In this document: in pieces, positions 10,781 through 23,700 of the stretch
How the letters are laid out: the number at the start of each line of letters is the position of its first letter
Position numbering within the stretch: position 1 is the stretch's first letter
Assembly: GCA_024305405.1 (NCBI GenBank)
Contig: JAKNDB010000106.1
Location: 62,001 to 126,000, forward strand
Origin: Dirofilaria immitis
Taxonomy: Eukaryota; Nematoda; Chromadorea; Rhabditida; Onchocercidae
Length of the DNA: 64,000 nt
Direction of reading: 5' to 3'
The notes under the pieces: generated by a model
Told to the model about the DNA's origin: nothing
The model's database searches: none
What the model saw: the letters and a program-made list of their open reading frames with translations, nothing else
Translations under genes and position numbers: made by a program

Positions 10781-11940
10781 AGTAAGAGTATATATCATTA
10801 GGAAAGTTAAAACGAATAAACTATATACTTCAATTTATAGTTATATTATCTTTTAATCACATTTGAGTAGGAAAATAAATTATAGAAGCGAATTGTTCAT
10901 TCATTTTGTTGCTTCGTATTTTAAATCTTGTCATTAGGAAAGTAATTTTAGCATTAGAAATTTGCATTAAAATAGTGAATTTTGTAACTTGCGATTATGC
11001 TAAGTAGATTAATAAACTTTATTCGGTGAGGACAAGAGAGATGCTACTTCATTTGAAAACAAGTTATAAGGCTTAAATTTTTCTTCTTTTAAGATAGCTT
11101 AAATTTTTTTCTTTTCTTTGAAAATAAAAATGATTATTAAAGATTTTTAAGCGATTCCTTGCAAGATCTACCAACCCTTTTTATTTTAAAATTGCCATTA
11201 ATTATTTGAGACTTGTTGACAAGGATATTATTTTATACAATATAAAATTTGCAAAGAAAAAGTTTTGAGAGAGGGAAGGAAACATTTCTTAACAATTTAA
11301 ATAAGCCATAATGATGGTGCATTCATACTTAAAGTATATATACAAAGTATTAATATAATTTAAATTTAAATAAGCCAAATATAAACGATAATTTAGAGAT
11401 TATTCCTCTCTTCGAAATAAAAATTCAAATTTATCATTTGGCGTTATAACAATCAATGATATTATTATTGTGTGTACAATTAAGAGCTAAAAATACTTAA
11501 TGAATTGTTAAACTTTAATTAATTTAATAGACATATAAAAATTAATTATTATATATGATTGTTTCGATAGACAATAATTAAAGAAACTGCAATTAAGGAT
11601 TAAAATGTCAATTTAAAATTGTATTGCTATTACAATTGCTATAATCTCTAAATTTCAACAAACTGATCATTATCTGATTAAAAGTTTGATTATTTTTTCA
11701 AGTATTTCAATTTTTGGTATATTTTGATTACATAAACTTAATTCGTATATGATAATCTAGAAATAATAAATTCAATTCCGAACAGTGTATTCAATATTTC
11801 TAATTACAATAATTGTAAAATTCCAACAAACCATTTTCATTTGTAAAAGGAATTCCAACGATAGAACAATATTAAAATTTGTTTTTATCATAGAAATATA
11901 ATTCATATATGAAAGTATGTTAACAAGTTAAGAAAAATTA
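10781..11940. other. AT-rich intergenic stretch
   Basis: No gene was recognised. AT content is very high with simple A/T words. The repeated phrase AAATTTAAATAAGCC (near 11300 and 11360) hints at a small local duplication. Confidence 0.4.
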
Positions 11941-11954
11941 TGAGATTTTTCATT

Positions 11955-12154
11955 TTGAAAATGATGAGGAATCCATGAAAATGAAGAATTCAGAACCGAG
12001 GCTAAAGATGAGGTTGGTAATAATGGGCGCATGCTTTCCGGAACCGTAATCGGCGGTACTGTACCATTATACGTTTCAGAAAAACCACTGAGATGTATTG
12101 CGCAGGAATTCATTATTTGGGCTTCAGTAGGATTTTTATCCATATCCTATTAAA
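11955..12154 (+). pseudogene. sugar-transporter (MFS) like fragment
   Basis: The plus-strand frame reads ...EAKDEVGNNGRMLSGTV, IGGTVPLYVSEKPLRCIAQE and FIIWASVGFLSISY before TAA. The order GR...G..GG..PLY.SE..PLR resembles the signature region of sugar porters of the major facilitator superfamily (consensus G-R-x3-G, then P-x-Y-x-S-E, then R). Only this one segment is present and a stop lies upstream. The opposite strand is also open for 71 codons, which I take as the shadow. If the call is right, it is an isolated exon relic. Confidence 0.3.
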
Positions 12155-12445
12155 TAAAACAATGAATACATGCTGCAAAGTTTGCAATTTCCAGTTCTGC
12201 TCAAATCTTGACCTAAAACTCAACAGTAAAGTGGAAAATGCGTAGAAACATTTCTCATCATATTCCGCAACGATCATTCATTGTACTTCAATTGCTCCAC
12301 CTCTCTTAATAATAATATCTTTTCTGCTGAAAACGTTTTTTTTTTTTATAAACGAAGCATCTAATGTTTTATGTTTTCTTTTTCTTCACAGCTTTCTAAA
12401 ACGAATTATCAATTGGGTTAATAATTTTAAAAGCAAAAAATAAAT

Positions 12446-12595
12446 CATTAACCTGCAAAGACGACTCGTTCTGGATAAGTTAACTGGCCGTGCAACGCGT
12501 GGAATGCGTGGCACTCGATGAGAAGCATCAAGATATATCGATGGCGATAAGCGCTTTATCGGTGGTACGGTATACTGCAACAGATGCGGATAAAT
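12446..12595 (+). pseudogene. coding-like fragment with one stop, unknown family
   Basis: A GC-richer segment encodes NLQRRLVLDKLTGRATRGMR, then GTR, a stop, then EASRYIDGDKRFIGGTVYCN and RCG before TAA. The minus strand is also open over it for 64 codons. I do not recognise a family. It ends near where the zinc-finger-associated repeat region begins. Confidence 0.2.
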
Positions 12596-12599
12596 GATT

Positions 12600-13065
12600 A
12601 AAATAATATAAAAGGCATTATTCTAAAAAAATCAGATTTTTTAAAATTTGACTTCTCTAACATTAAATACATTTTTTAACGTAATGCAAAAAGAACTTGG
12701 ATAAACCAAAATTTTAAATTCTAGAAGAAAAAGTGCATATAATTGAAAATGAATATATTCGTTACACCGAACCTCTTGATATAAAAAAAAGTGACATCTC
12801 AAATCATTCACTATTTTTTGCGAGAAAATTTGCGCTGGTATTCTGAAAGGTCGATTTATAATTCCATAGAAATTTTAAATAAGAGAAAATTTCTTTTCGG
12901 AAATATTGCATAGGAACGATATATCCTATTTCGAAAAAATGTGACCGATCCGGTTAAAACTTTCGCGTTATCGATCTGTTTTGTATTATCATCAAAAATT
13001 CTTTTGCTATAGCATTATATGAAATCGTTTAAACCAGCAAATTTTCAATGCAGACTATGAATAAA
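12600..13065. other. AT-rich stretch without gene
   Basis: Nothing coding was recognised. The dispersed zinc-finger 3'-end repeat starts just downstream. Confidence 0.4.
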
Positions 13066-13740
13066 AAAGAAATGTATAAATGCTTGCAATTTGCATATGC
13101 AATAATTTCTGGCAAACAAATTATGATTTTTATCTTGAATCGGTCTTAATTATGTCAGATTTCCAATTTTGAAATATTTAACCTTTTAAGAATTTCAATA
13201 CGTCGCTGTCAAAAACACCTTTTGGCAATGAACAATGCATTTCGTTGATTTCATTCTAAATTTCGAAAGCAAAAGAATTAGATAGTCATATTGAATTCTG
13301 TTGCCATTTACACTGAGATTTGCAGAACTAAGTGCGGAGAAAAGAAATTTTTATCTTCAATCTAGCAAAAAGCGAGCAAAAATTTGAGTAAAATAAGCTT
13401 GTCAGCATTTTACCGACATTTTCGACTCATTGATGAAAAACTATAATAACAAATAAATAAATAAATGCAGTAAAAAAATAGGATATTGTGGATTACAATA
13501 ATGTATGAAAACTTAAGTAATAAAATAGATCCAATATGAAATTTAGTTCAATTGCAACTAGAAATTTTCTACTCAAATTTTATTAAATATTTTAGAAATT
13601 AATCAAACAATAATCGACAAAATATGAGAAGTAAAACAGAGCTCATATTCTTGAATGTGAAATAATTTTCTCTATTAATATGGCTGTACTGCAGACATTA
13701 TTTGTTTGTATATTCTTCATGCAGTACAGTCTTTCAACTG
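13066..13740 (-). repeat. 3' flank of the zinc-finger array (dispersed repeat, copy A)
   Basis: About 670 bp match 51498-52160 in direct orientation, and the half nearer the array also matches 52410-52930 and, inverted, 7760-8010. It probably represents the 3' untranslated and downstream part of a zinc-finger gene that was duplicated as a block. Confidence 0.75.
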
Positions 13741-14335
13741 AACGTTTGTGATCGAACTTCTTATCGCATACATCGTACTTAAATGGTCTTTCGAATGTAT
13801 GTTTGCGATGATGTTTTTTCATATTACTGAGATCATTGAATTCTTTCCCGCATACACTACAATTGAATGGTTTTTCGCCTGTATGTTTTCGTCGATGTCT
13901 TTTCAGACTGCTGGCATTACTGAATTCTTTTCTGCATGCATCGCATTTGTATGGTTTCTCCCTGTGTGTATTCGATGATGCCTTTTCAGATTGCCGGCAT
14001 TACTAAGTTCTTTTCTGCATAACTCGCAATTGAATGATTTTTCGCCTGTATGTATTTGTCGATGTCTTTTCAGATTGCTGGCATCACTGGATTCCTTGAT
14101 GTATACATCGCACTCGAACCGTTTCTCGCTTATATGTATTCGGCAATATTTTTTCAGGCTACTGGCATCACTGAATCTTTTACCGCATACACTGCATTGA
14201 ATGATTTCTCGTCTGTATGAATTCGTTAATGTCTTTTCATATCTCTGATTCTACTAAGTCTTTTGCTGCATACATTGCACTCGAACAGTTCTCTGTTTGC
14301 ATGTGTTCTATCATGTTCATATAAGTCTAATTGAT
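13741..14335 (-). pseudogene. C2H2 zinc-finger array, decayed
   Basis: Read on the minus strand, this is a tandem array of about six to seven C2H2 fingers joined by TGEK-like linkers (segments such as FECNVCSKRL, CSVCGKRFSDASSLKKY, IHTGEKSFNCELCRKELS and NLKRHHRIH). Such arrays bind DNA in nuclear transcription factors. It is broken: an in-frame TAA follows the HH of the first visible finger, single-base losses follow TDEK and TG, and one zinc-binding Cys has become Tyr. No initiator exon was found. Forward open frames over the same interval (13748-13978 and 13991-14200) are shadows. Partial copies occur at 7666, 52200 and 52900. Confidence 0.8.
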
Positions 14336-14339
14336 TATT

Positions 14340-16511
14340 TATTCTTGCTTGAATTGATGAATCATTTCTATTTGAGATCTGAAATCATGCGAAATGTTTT
14401 ATTTCAATTGACTTGGTGACTATTTTCCTGAAACTTTTAAGCAATTTCAATCACTGCAATTTAATTCTATTGATATCATTGTGAAATCTTTGAATGAAAA
14501 TGTTTCTTAATCATTCGATGTTTGCTATCCTTGAAGGTTTTTCAAAGAATTAAAATAATATTTTGAGGAGAAATATCATTTTTGCTGTTTAATTGTGATT
14601 TATTTAAGGTAAAATATAATGTGGATAGACAAAAATATTGACAATTGATATCTTCGAAATATTTCGAGGAAACTAAACTATTTTTTATGCTGCAAATTGA
14701 TGTTTAAACGCAAAACATTGACTGCTTCGAAAATAATGAGAAAAACTAATAAAAGTTTTTTACTTTTAGACGAAAAATTTATCGATATTTAATTTTTATA
14801 GTCAAAGCAGTGAATAATTCACTTACCACTACTTGTGTTATGCAAAATGAGAATAGAGCTACAGGAAAGTAATAAGATAGTAGCATATTGAGTCGCAATC
14901 AATTTACACGGATAAATGGTAATGATTAAAATACGGAATAGAACTTAGCGTAGAATTCTGGAAAATATTTTAGATATTTTTTCACAAAATATATAAATCA
15001 GAAGAAAGTGAACTGTAGCAAGTATTAAATGTTATACTGATTTGGAGAGTTATTTAGAGACTGATTTTAAACGTTTCAATTGTATGCGATCTATGACCAA
15101 TTTATAATATAATGCTCTTAAACTTTTTGCATAATTATATGAGCTTTTTTGCATAATTTTGTCTAAATATAGCGATAAAAACGACTTATAGAATAAAAAG
15201 CGAGCTTTTTAATCATGAATATTGTAAATGTTTTGTGAAGCAATAGAAATTTTTTCATGGCATCATCAAAATCATAGATTTATGCAAATGTATGCAAATA
15301 AAAGTCATGATTTTCTTTGCAATATCAATGCAACTGGCAACAGAATTCAATATTTTTATTAAATTCTTTTCCTTCTCAAACATGGGAAAATCGTTTTTTG
15401 AAAATTGATAAAATATATGCAAAATGTATGCTCAAATCTATTGCTCTTCTTTTTGACATATTTTAATCATTTCAAATCTGGAATGATTTATTTCTATTAT
15501 TATTATATTTTATTCATTTTTATGCTTTACAAAACAAATTGAATATTGTATATGATTGTAATAGAAGTAATCATATGAATTCATTATCACTTTAAAATAA
15601 ATTAATTAGATGGAAGCATTGAGTTTCCAGCAATTAATAGCAAACTAAATTAATTATTTTGAAGCGATAGCAACATGGACAACAAGCAAAAACACAAAAT
15701 TCTTTAAGATTAATCAAATTACCTAATGGGAAATAATTGCAAATGAAAGATATAGATGTTGAAAAACTAATCATCACGCAAGAATTTACAAGACTGAAAC
15801 TTTAAAAGTTAACTCCCTCTTTCACGAAACAATTCAAAAAGGGTTTTCATTCCAAATGACTTTGAGCATAAATTTGCCTTCTCAATTCATCGATGAATGA
15901 TAGTTGGTATATTATTTGGAAATTTCACATGACACCATTGCAATAAAAATTATCGAAATATCTGATATTAAATTTGAACTTATAGTAATATCGTTATAAA
16001 ATTTGACACAGCATTCTAATCAATAATATGGCTAATGAAATGAGCGAAAATTGAGTGACATTTGTAAGACGGATGAGAGTAAGTCCAAAAGCAAGTTTTT
16101 GTTTAATAAACAGCATTTAATCATTTATCGGTAAATTAAATGAATGGAAATTAGTTACAATTGATTTGAGTAATCGAAATACCATCAGCGATCGAAAGAT
16201 AATTAATTCATATTAACTATGGTCAATTGATGAATTTGTTGATTTGCATAATGTAAAGGATGACGTGATGTCATTTAATCCAACTGATCCAAAGATTGCT
16301 TTGTGTAAAAAATGACAAATGCATGAAAAGGAAAAATTAAAATGTCAAAATAATATAATGATTTTATAAATCTTAAAAGATGTCCAAAATTTAAGCAAAG
16401 AGGAAATAAAATTCGAAAATAAAATAGATTTAAAATAAGTCTGCTACCATTAATTTAAATTGTTATGCTTGATATCTGAGTTTGTGCAATCATCAGATTC
16501 AATCTGATAGC
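14340..16511. other. AT-rich stretch without gene
   Basis: Over 2 kb with no recognisable exon, RNA or clear repeat. It runs directly into the rRNA block. Confidence 0.45.
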
Positions 16512-16770
16512 TATTCAGAGTCACCAATTAACGGGCCAAATAACCCGATTGGTTTTAATCTAATAGATGCGCTTGTTCAAAAGCCGGAGCTTTGGTGCAC
16601 GTATTAGCTCTAGAATTGCCACGGTTATCCACGTTGGATAATCACCATCAAAACATTATAGCTGTTATAATGAGCCGTTCGCGGTTTCACCATTATAGGT
16701 TTATCTGAATTTAGACATGCATGGCTTAGCCTTTGAGACAAGCATATAACCGCCGACAGAATCAATCGGG
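16512..16770 (-). rRNA. 18S rRNA, 5' end fragment
   Basis: On the minus strand, 16770 downward gives the start of nematode 18S (GATTGATTCTGTCGGCGG, then TTATATGCTTGTCTCAAAGG and AAGCCATGCATGTC), and then the conserved helices up to GGTGACTCTGAATA near 16512. After that the sequence no longer resembles 18S, so only about 260 nt of some 1.8 kb remain. In the gene direction it follows the 28S fragment with no real intergenic spacer. It cannot make a functional 18S. Confidence 0.9.
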
Positions 16771-16973
16771 GAATTACATAATAGTGCCTCCCCATATCGG
16801 GAAGCAAATTTATCGTTGCCTTGTCTAGGTGGGATTCTGACTTAGAGGCGTTCAGCATAATCCTCCAGATGGTAGCTTCGCACCATTGGCCGATCGGCCA
16901 AGCACATGAACCAAATGTCTGAACCTGCGGTTCCTCTCGTACTGAGCAGGATTACTATCGCAACAACATATCA

Positions 16974-17028
<55 letters not shown>

Positions 17029-17070
17029 ATTGGTGGGTGAACAATCCAACGCTTGGCGAATTCTGCTTCG

Positions 17071-17108
<38 letters not shown>

Positions 17109-17549
17109 AACGTCGCTATGGACGCTTGGCTGCCACAAACCAGTTATTCCTGTGGTAGCTTTTCTGACACCTCGTGTTAGAAACCTCCTAATTAATTCAA
17201 TAAAACCGATAAGCTATGCTTTCGCGGTCTGTATTCGTACTAGAAATCAAAATCAAGCGAGCTTTTGCCCTTTTACTTTACGAGAGGTTTCCGTGCTCTC
17301 TGAGCTAGCCTTAGGACACTGCGTTACATGTTGATAGATATACCGCCTCAGTCAAACTCCCCGCCTGACACTGTCTTCGGTGCAAGTCATTAAATTACCG
17401 AGTAATTTAATTTAAATCAAAAATTTCGAAATATTTTAATAAATATTTCAATTCTCGTTTTACCGAATAAGTAAAGAATCGATGAAAGTAGTGGTATTTC
17501 ACTGATGGTATTAATTAAAATACCTCCCACTTATGCTACACCTCTCATG
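16771..17549 (-). rRNA. 28S rRNA, 3' part (truncated)
   Basis: The minus strand carries conserved 28S sequence from CATGAGAGGTGTAGCATAAG at 17549 to the region containing CAGTACGAGAGGAACCGCAG and CCTCTAAGTCAGAATCCCAC. The last two to three hundred nt of a normal 28S are missing, and the 18S start follows after about 30 nt. The rest of the 28S gene lies at 42219-44392 on the same strand. The two pieces are separated by 24.7 kb here but by only about 30 nt in an intact gene. The 9-mer GTGTAGCAT occurs on both sides of the break. Confidence 0.9.
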
Positions 17550-17796
17550 ATGCTACACGAAGAACCTAAAATGGAACTTATAAATAATTTAGGCTTTGAG
17601 AGTCAAAATATGAATGAAAGGTTATATTATATTTATTTGATGTAATTCGATATTAATATAGATCTCTCGATCGTTATGAGTATAGCATGCTAAATTATCC
17701 AATTATGTGATGCCAATTTATCAAATTACTAAAGGAAACGAATTAAATTAAGTTCAATGATTACCACAAATTAAAAAAAGATAGACAATATGATGA

Positions 17797-18470
17797 TTAG
17801 CCTGTTGTCCATTTTTTATCAACAAGTTGCTCCTTATGAAATTCTACCGCAATGCTTAAAATTCTATCTGTAGACCAGCCACATGTCCATGTGCACTCAC
17901 TTTATCATTTATCTGTATTGAATATATTTTCTTTCGTCAAGTATCATGTAAATATCATACGAGATCCATTTTATATTCAAGACATCAGCTCACTTGAAAT
18001 TAAGCTTAATCTTACGGATATTTAACTTTTATTAGTGCTAATCACTCTAAATCAATGCTTTCATCCTTTAATACATTACAGCCTAAAGTTGTTACTCGTT
18101 TATCAAATAGATCAGTATTTACGTTAATGCATAATAAAACTTTTAGTTTTTCAAAAGTCATATCTCTTTCAAATCAGTGTTTCAATAAAACTTCTAAGTT
18201 TTTCTCGACAAAAATTCGAATATTAATTTTAAAAATGATATCTCAATAAATGAATATCTTAAACATTGCATCTTAATGCTTTCATTCTACGCTAGCTTGA
18301 AAAACGTCGTTATAACTTATAGCATTTATTTATATTGCTAATGATAATAATGATAAAATTATCAATCTACGTCATAAAAAATCAATCAATACGTGAACAA
18401 CTGTAATTGGAATGACTCACCTCCGTCTTGAGACGTTATCAACGTAATGCCAAGATTCATACACCACCAT
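17797..18470 (-). CDS. candidate small two-exon gene, unknown product
   Basis: On the minus strand, exon 1 (18470-18421) starts with ATG and reads MVVYESWHYVDNVSRR to a GTGAGT donor. Exon 2 (17899-17797) follows a GATAAAG acceptor and reads ECTWTCGWSTDRILSIAV then EFHKEQLVDKKWTTG before TAA. The donor leaves two bases and exon 2 supplies one, so the frame joins cleanly (AG+T, Ser) to give a 50-residue Trp/Cys-rich peptide. The composition is much more protein-like than the surroundings. I do not recognise it. It could equally be two exons of a longer or decayed gene. It lies 250 bp beyond the end of the 28S fragment. Confidence 0.3.
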
Positions 18471-20760
18471 TTCTTTCTTTTCACCTCAAGAATACTGGCA
18501 AATTTAATAAGAAAACTAATGGTACAACACCTCTCTACTGTCTAACCTATATTATCATTCTCTAAATTATCTATAAAAGAACAATTTTTATTATTCCCAA
18601 CTACTCTCATCATTAATGCTCATTATATTTTGCACATTCTTTATACTCAATATTTGCAAAATTCTCTACATAATATCTCTTTAGAGGCTACCTATTTCAT
18701 TGTCATTCTCAATCACTAATTCACTCTACTTTATAATCTAATGCATTAGAAATATCCCCACAGAATATCTTGTTATGTCTCTCATAGCAATATTATGTTT
18801 TATCTTCTATTGCTTTCTCTCTCTTGTGAGAGCGTAATATTTTGCCTTGTAGCAGTATGTGAGATAATCGCACAGATTAACGTGGAATGATTACGTAAGC
18901 TTACGTTAGTTGATTTAGAAGTTCGTAAATTAGGCTGAAAGCTTATGTTTGCTGCAAAATATTTCGTAATTCAGCAATAAACAATTTTTATTACATGAAG
19001 ATAAATGAGAGGAAAGATCGTTGAAATAGTAATGATAATTTGTTCATTGATTGTCGTATTGTTAAACTATCTTGATGATAAGCTCATTGCCAGATCATCG
19101 CCAATATATCTATAATTGATAAATTCTGATGGAAAATTTTCATATCAATTTTTGAATAAATGAATCATTATGCAATGTATTATTGTTTAATGCTAACTTC
19201 TTCATATTTCTTGATTATCTATGGCAAATAATCATGTATGAGCAAAAGGTGATATTATGACAATGTGACATTGATAATACTCAAGAATTACTTACATCTT
19301 AATCTTATTATCAAGTTTGATATTTTATGTAATGAAATTCTCGTTATTAGCACTACAATGGGTCGGAATAAATGATAACTATGCGAAGTTGGAGATAAAA
19401 TTGATGCAATATTGTTTTAGTTTTATGACATCTTGAAATGTGTCTAGAACCACTTTATTGCTAAAAAATGAATACAAAACTGGCGTTTTTATTTTGTTGG
19501 TCTATGTAAAAGATGATTTCTGAAGCATTACTAAATTCAGGGATTATCCTGAATCTCGAAGTTAAATAAAAAGAAAAAATATAGTATTTTTTTGGTTTTC
19601 ATTCGAAAAATCATTGTTAAGCAAATTTAAACAATTTTTGAAAATTTATAAAAAGTTTAATTTTTCCCGAACTTTGTAAATAGTACAATGCTATCATCAC
19701 ATTTACAAAAATTGCGACAATCTGAAGTCGTGCGATTATTACATTCAATATTTTCAAAAACCTTACAAAATATTCATCAATCAATTGCTTTGAAAATAGA
19801 CATGTTTAATATGTATTGAAATTATTTTGCTCAAAATTTGCATATTTCATTGTTTAGCCATTTTGTTTCATAAACGGTATGAAACAAATCCAAAATATTT
19901 CGACAAATCAATGAAATATTTCTGCTTCATATAATAATTTGTTAATTTTTATTTTAAGTTGTAATTTAATTTTAATAAATTTTTTCCTTCCTGTATTTGT
20001 ATGTTTATATTTTCGCAACGAAATTGGAATGTTAATATTTATATAGCTAGGTTGTTCCGAGATTTTTTATGCTTTAATTGCGAATTAAATTTATTGTGAT
20101 TGAATTGATATTAAAAATAAAATGGCAGCATTTATCATTCATGTGAATTATCAATAAGGAAGTATTTTCTGATAGAATTTCGATTTTATAGATAACAATG
20201 ACGCAAAGTTAAGGCGTTATGTTATTTATGATCTTTTAAAGGAAAACAATTTTTTTTTCATATCAAAGACTGATAAAATAAGCTGATAAAGTTTTTTATA
20301 AACCATATTCATTTTGTCTATTATTATCGAATCAAAACTAATGATCATTCTTCTTTCCTTTTTAATTTCTTTCTAGATAGAAATGTGTCCTGTAATCATT
20401 CGTCACTTTACTGATTTGTTAACTATCAATTCATGAGATATATATGATTCCTAGCTTTAGATCAATCAATAATTCGGCAATTAAAAATAAATAAAATCAA
20501 ATTTTAGATGAATAAAAATCAAATAATTCTCACTATTCCAAGCCATTATAATTTAGTAAAGTTAACGACAGAATCTTTAATTATTTAAATCATATTGAAA
20601 TTACTTATTGAAAAAAATGAAGAAAACAAAATTTGGAATTTATCTCAGATCAACTGGTTTTCAAATTTCTTTTCAAATTTTAAAAAACACAAAATTTTCA
20701 TTTCTTTTCTTGAAGGACAATTCTAATTACTGTATTGATCTAATCGAATCCAACTAAATA
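18471..20760. other. AT-rich stretch upstream of the ABCA gene
   Basis: No gene was recognised. 18893-18906 is a perfect 14-nt palindrome (ACGTAAG/CTTACGT). A TTCTTTTCTTGAAG element ending at about 20715 could serve as a trans-splice acceptor for the ABCA transcript, but this is only a guess. Confidence 0.35.
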
Positions 20761-23700
20761 ATGGGACTAAAAAAAGGTAACGGGAGATTGGCTCAGTTAA
20801 AACTACTGATGTGGAAGAATTTACTTCAACAAATTCGCTCACCGATATTTACTGCACTAGAATTCATCGTTCCGCTATTCCTAATTGGTATCACATTTGG
20901 CTTAATGATTGCGGTTAGTTTAAGCAATTTTCTTATAAAATAGTCAAAAATAAATTATTTAAACGACATATTAAATTGTCGAATTTTTATTAATTATAAA
21001 TTTCATTTTTATAAAATATTTACAATTTGAAAATGATCATTTTCTGAATATTGCATTATTTTTTTCCATCATGACCTTTTATTTATTCAATCATAAATCG
21101 TAGGAATTATTGTTATTATGCAATAATCGGTGCGTGATTCATTCGTTATCATAATAATTGATTTATAAAATATTTTCAGCTAAGACATAAGTATGAACTT
21201 TCACATCAGTCAACAACATTTAAGCCATGGATAATTCAAGGATCAATTACTGATTTGATAACACCACCAGATATTTCACAAATATTTGTTGTAAATTTGA
21301 TAAAATCTGTAAAATTATAAGAATTGTAAAGATAATCGAAATTTCATCCTGAAAAATAATCAAAATTAATTGTAGTTAAAGTTTCCGAAAATATCAAACA
21401 TTTCACCATTTTTAATTCTAAAATTTTTAAAACTATGATTGATCAAAGATTTTCTGTTTATGCTTTCCCTTTAGGATACCATTATTGATACACAGTATAT
21501 CATGAGCGGTAAAATGCTCGACGATGATTGCATATTTTTAAATATCACCAGGAAATCTAACTTCTATAATATTACGGCAAACATCGATTTGGAAATTGTT
21601 TATACTCCAATTAATCCAGTTACTGATAAAATTATGCAAATTGTACAGGTTGATTTTTTGCAATTTTATTTGTAAACAACTTAATTGTTTAGCAAAATAA
21701 ATGGACTAATACTTCGGTTGAATAAAATATTGAGCAGATTTTTTTTCTTTTTGATAATAGTAGATAATTATTAATAGACAAGATTAATTTTGGAATGAAT
21801 TTATTATATTGCTGAATTGATAATTACAAAAATTATACCGTTGTATGCAGGAACGATATAAAAGTTGGGATTTATTAAAAGAGTTGGAAGATGATGTATT
21901 ATTCGGGCAGCTAATGAAATTTGGTTCCTTCCCAAAATTTGATCCTAATATGCTACTTAAAATATCATCTACAGCAAAACTTACACGTAACTTTTAAATA
22001 TTTGAAATAAAATTATTATTTACTTAATAGATTTGTTTTGGATATTTCATTATGATAGATGATAAATATTACAATGAATATTTAATTATTTATAATAAAC
22101 TGTACTCATGGATGTTTTAAATAAATCTAAAAGATTTATTGGTTAATTAGAATTAGATCGAACTATCTAAACTATCTAGTGACATACTACCAAACAGGTC
22201 AAATGATTTAATGATTAATGATTCAAATAAATGTACAAATTTACTTTTGATTTTTTGAACTTTTTCTAATAGAAATATTCGTACATAAGCACATTGTATT
22301 AAATAGTAACAACATCATAACATACGAATATACCAGAATATGAAAATTTGAATTAATAATATCTTTACTATTTAATCTTTTACCTTCTCTTCTTTTATTG
22401 ATAGAAAAATAATTGATATTTGATAACTGATATTTTAATTTATCATATTTGAGTAAATGATTCATTTATTAATTTATATTCCAATTTACAGCTATAAAAA
22501 GCGAAAAAGAATTGGTGAAATATATGACGAATTCATTATCAGAAAAACGATGCAACAATCCCATTTTCGGTGTTTTGTTTCGTATTATTTATAAATCTCA
22601 TAAATCATTAGATATCTTTCTACATCACGCGCATCATTTTGCATATCATTACGTTTTTCTATATATCATAACGTATTGTCTGTCTAATCTTACAGTATTC
22701 ATCTTTATTATCACTTTCTTAGATTTAAAAACTTTTCTAAATCATTCATTTACAAATAAATTATTTCCTTTCGTTTAATCATATGCTTTTCTAAGAATTT
22801 TAAATATATTTATTTCTTAGTTTTATATTTTATATTGAATTTCAGGGAACTATTTTATCGGAAGCAAAGTTTTAATTAAAAAATATCTACTCATTAAAAG
22901 TTTTCAGAATATCCACTAATCAAAACATTATCAAATGCCTTATTGATTAAAATTTGTTAGAACCTTTACTGACCAAAATTTCATCGTAATCTATTTTGGT
23001 CAAAAGAAAAGAAAAGAAAAAAAATCGAAAAGAATAGTATTTTTATGTATTTTTTAAGTATGTGTTAAATGTGCAATAATTAAAGGTGGTATTGTCTTCG
23101 ATGAACGATTCATTAATTCTATCAATACAACTGATATTATCAGTTATAAGATTCGATTATCAAATACAAAGCGTCGTTATCAACCAAAACAAAGTCCACT
23201 ATTACCGTGGAATACAGAAATTCAATTTGCTGTACCAGTTCGTATTGGACCATTACATTCATTGCATCCAAGCGGTGGAAATCCTGGTAGCACATTACTG
23301 TAAATAATTAGGTGGTAAAAGGCTGTCAGCTACAATACGAATTATCATAAATAATTACTGTAAATAACTAAATGACAAAAGGATACTGTAAGTGATAATT
23401 TTATAATTGATTTTTATTTTTGAAAATTAGGCTATATTTTTATTATTTGAACAATTAAGTATATTTATTAGAAATCTTTACATATATAAAATATGTGCAT
23501 AAAAATTGTCACAATGACTATTATTATCATATCATAATCATTCAATCATTATAAAATGATTAATTAAACGATAAAGTAAATTACTCTAGGCTACTGGCAA
23601 GAAGGTTTTTAACATTACAAAAAGCAATTGATGTTGCTATACAGCAATATTTATCAAATACGACCAATAATCCCATTTTAATGGTAATTATCAATTCTTC

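Noticed and set aside
13748..14200. Two plus-strand open frames of 69-76 codons
   Set aside because: They are antisense shadows of the minus-strand zinc-finger array, which has clear C2H2 and linker motifs.
17152..17334. Open frame on the plus strand within the 28S fragment
   Set aside because: It is antisense to conserved rRNA; the nucleotide match to 28S fully explains the sequence. The same applies to 16625-16858, 42668-43028 and 43255-43482.
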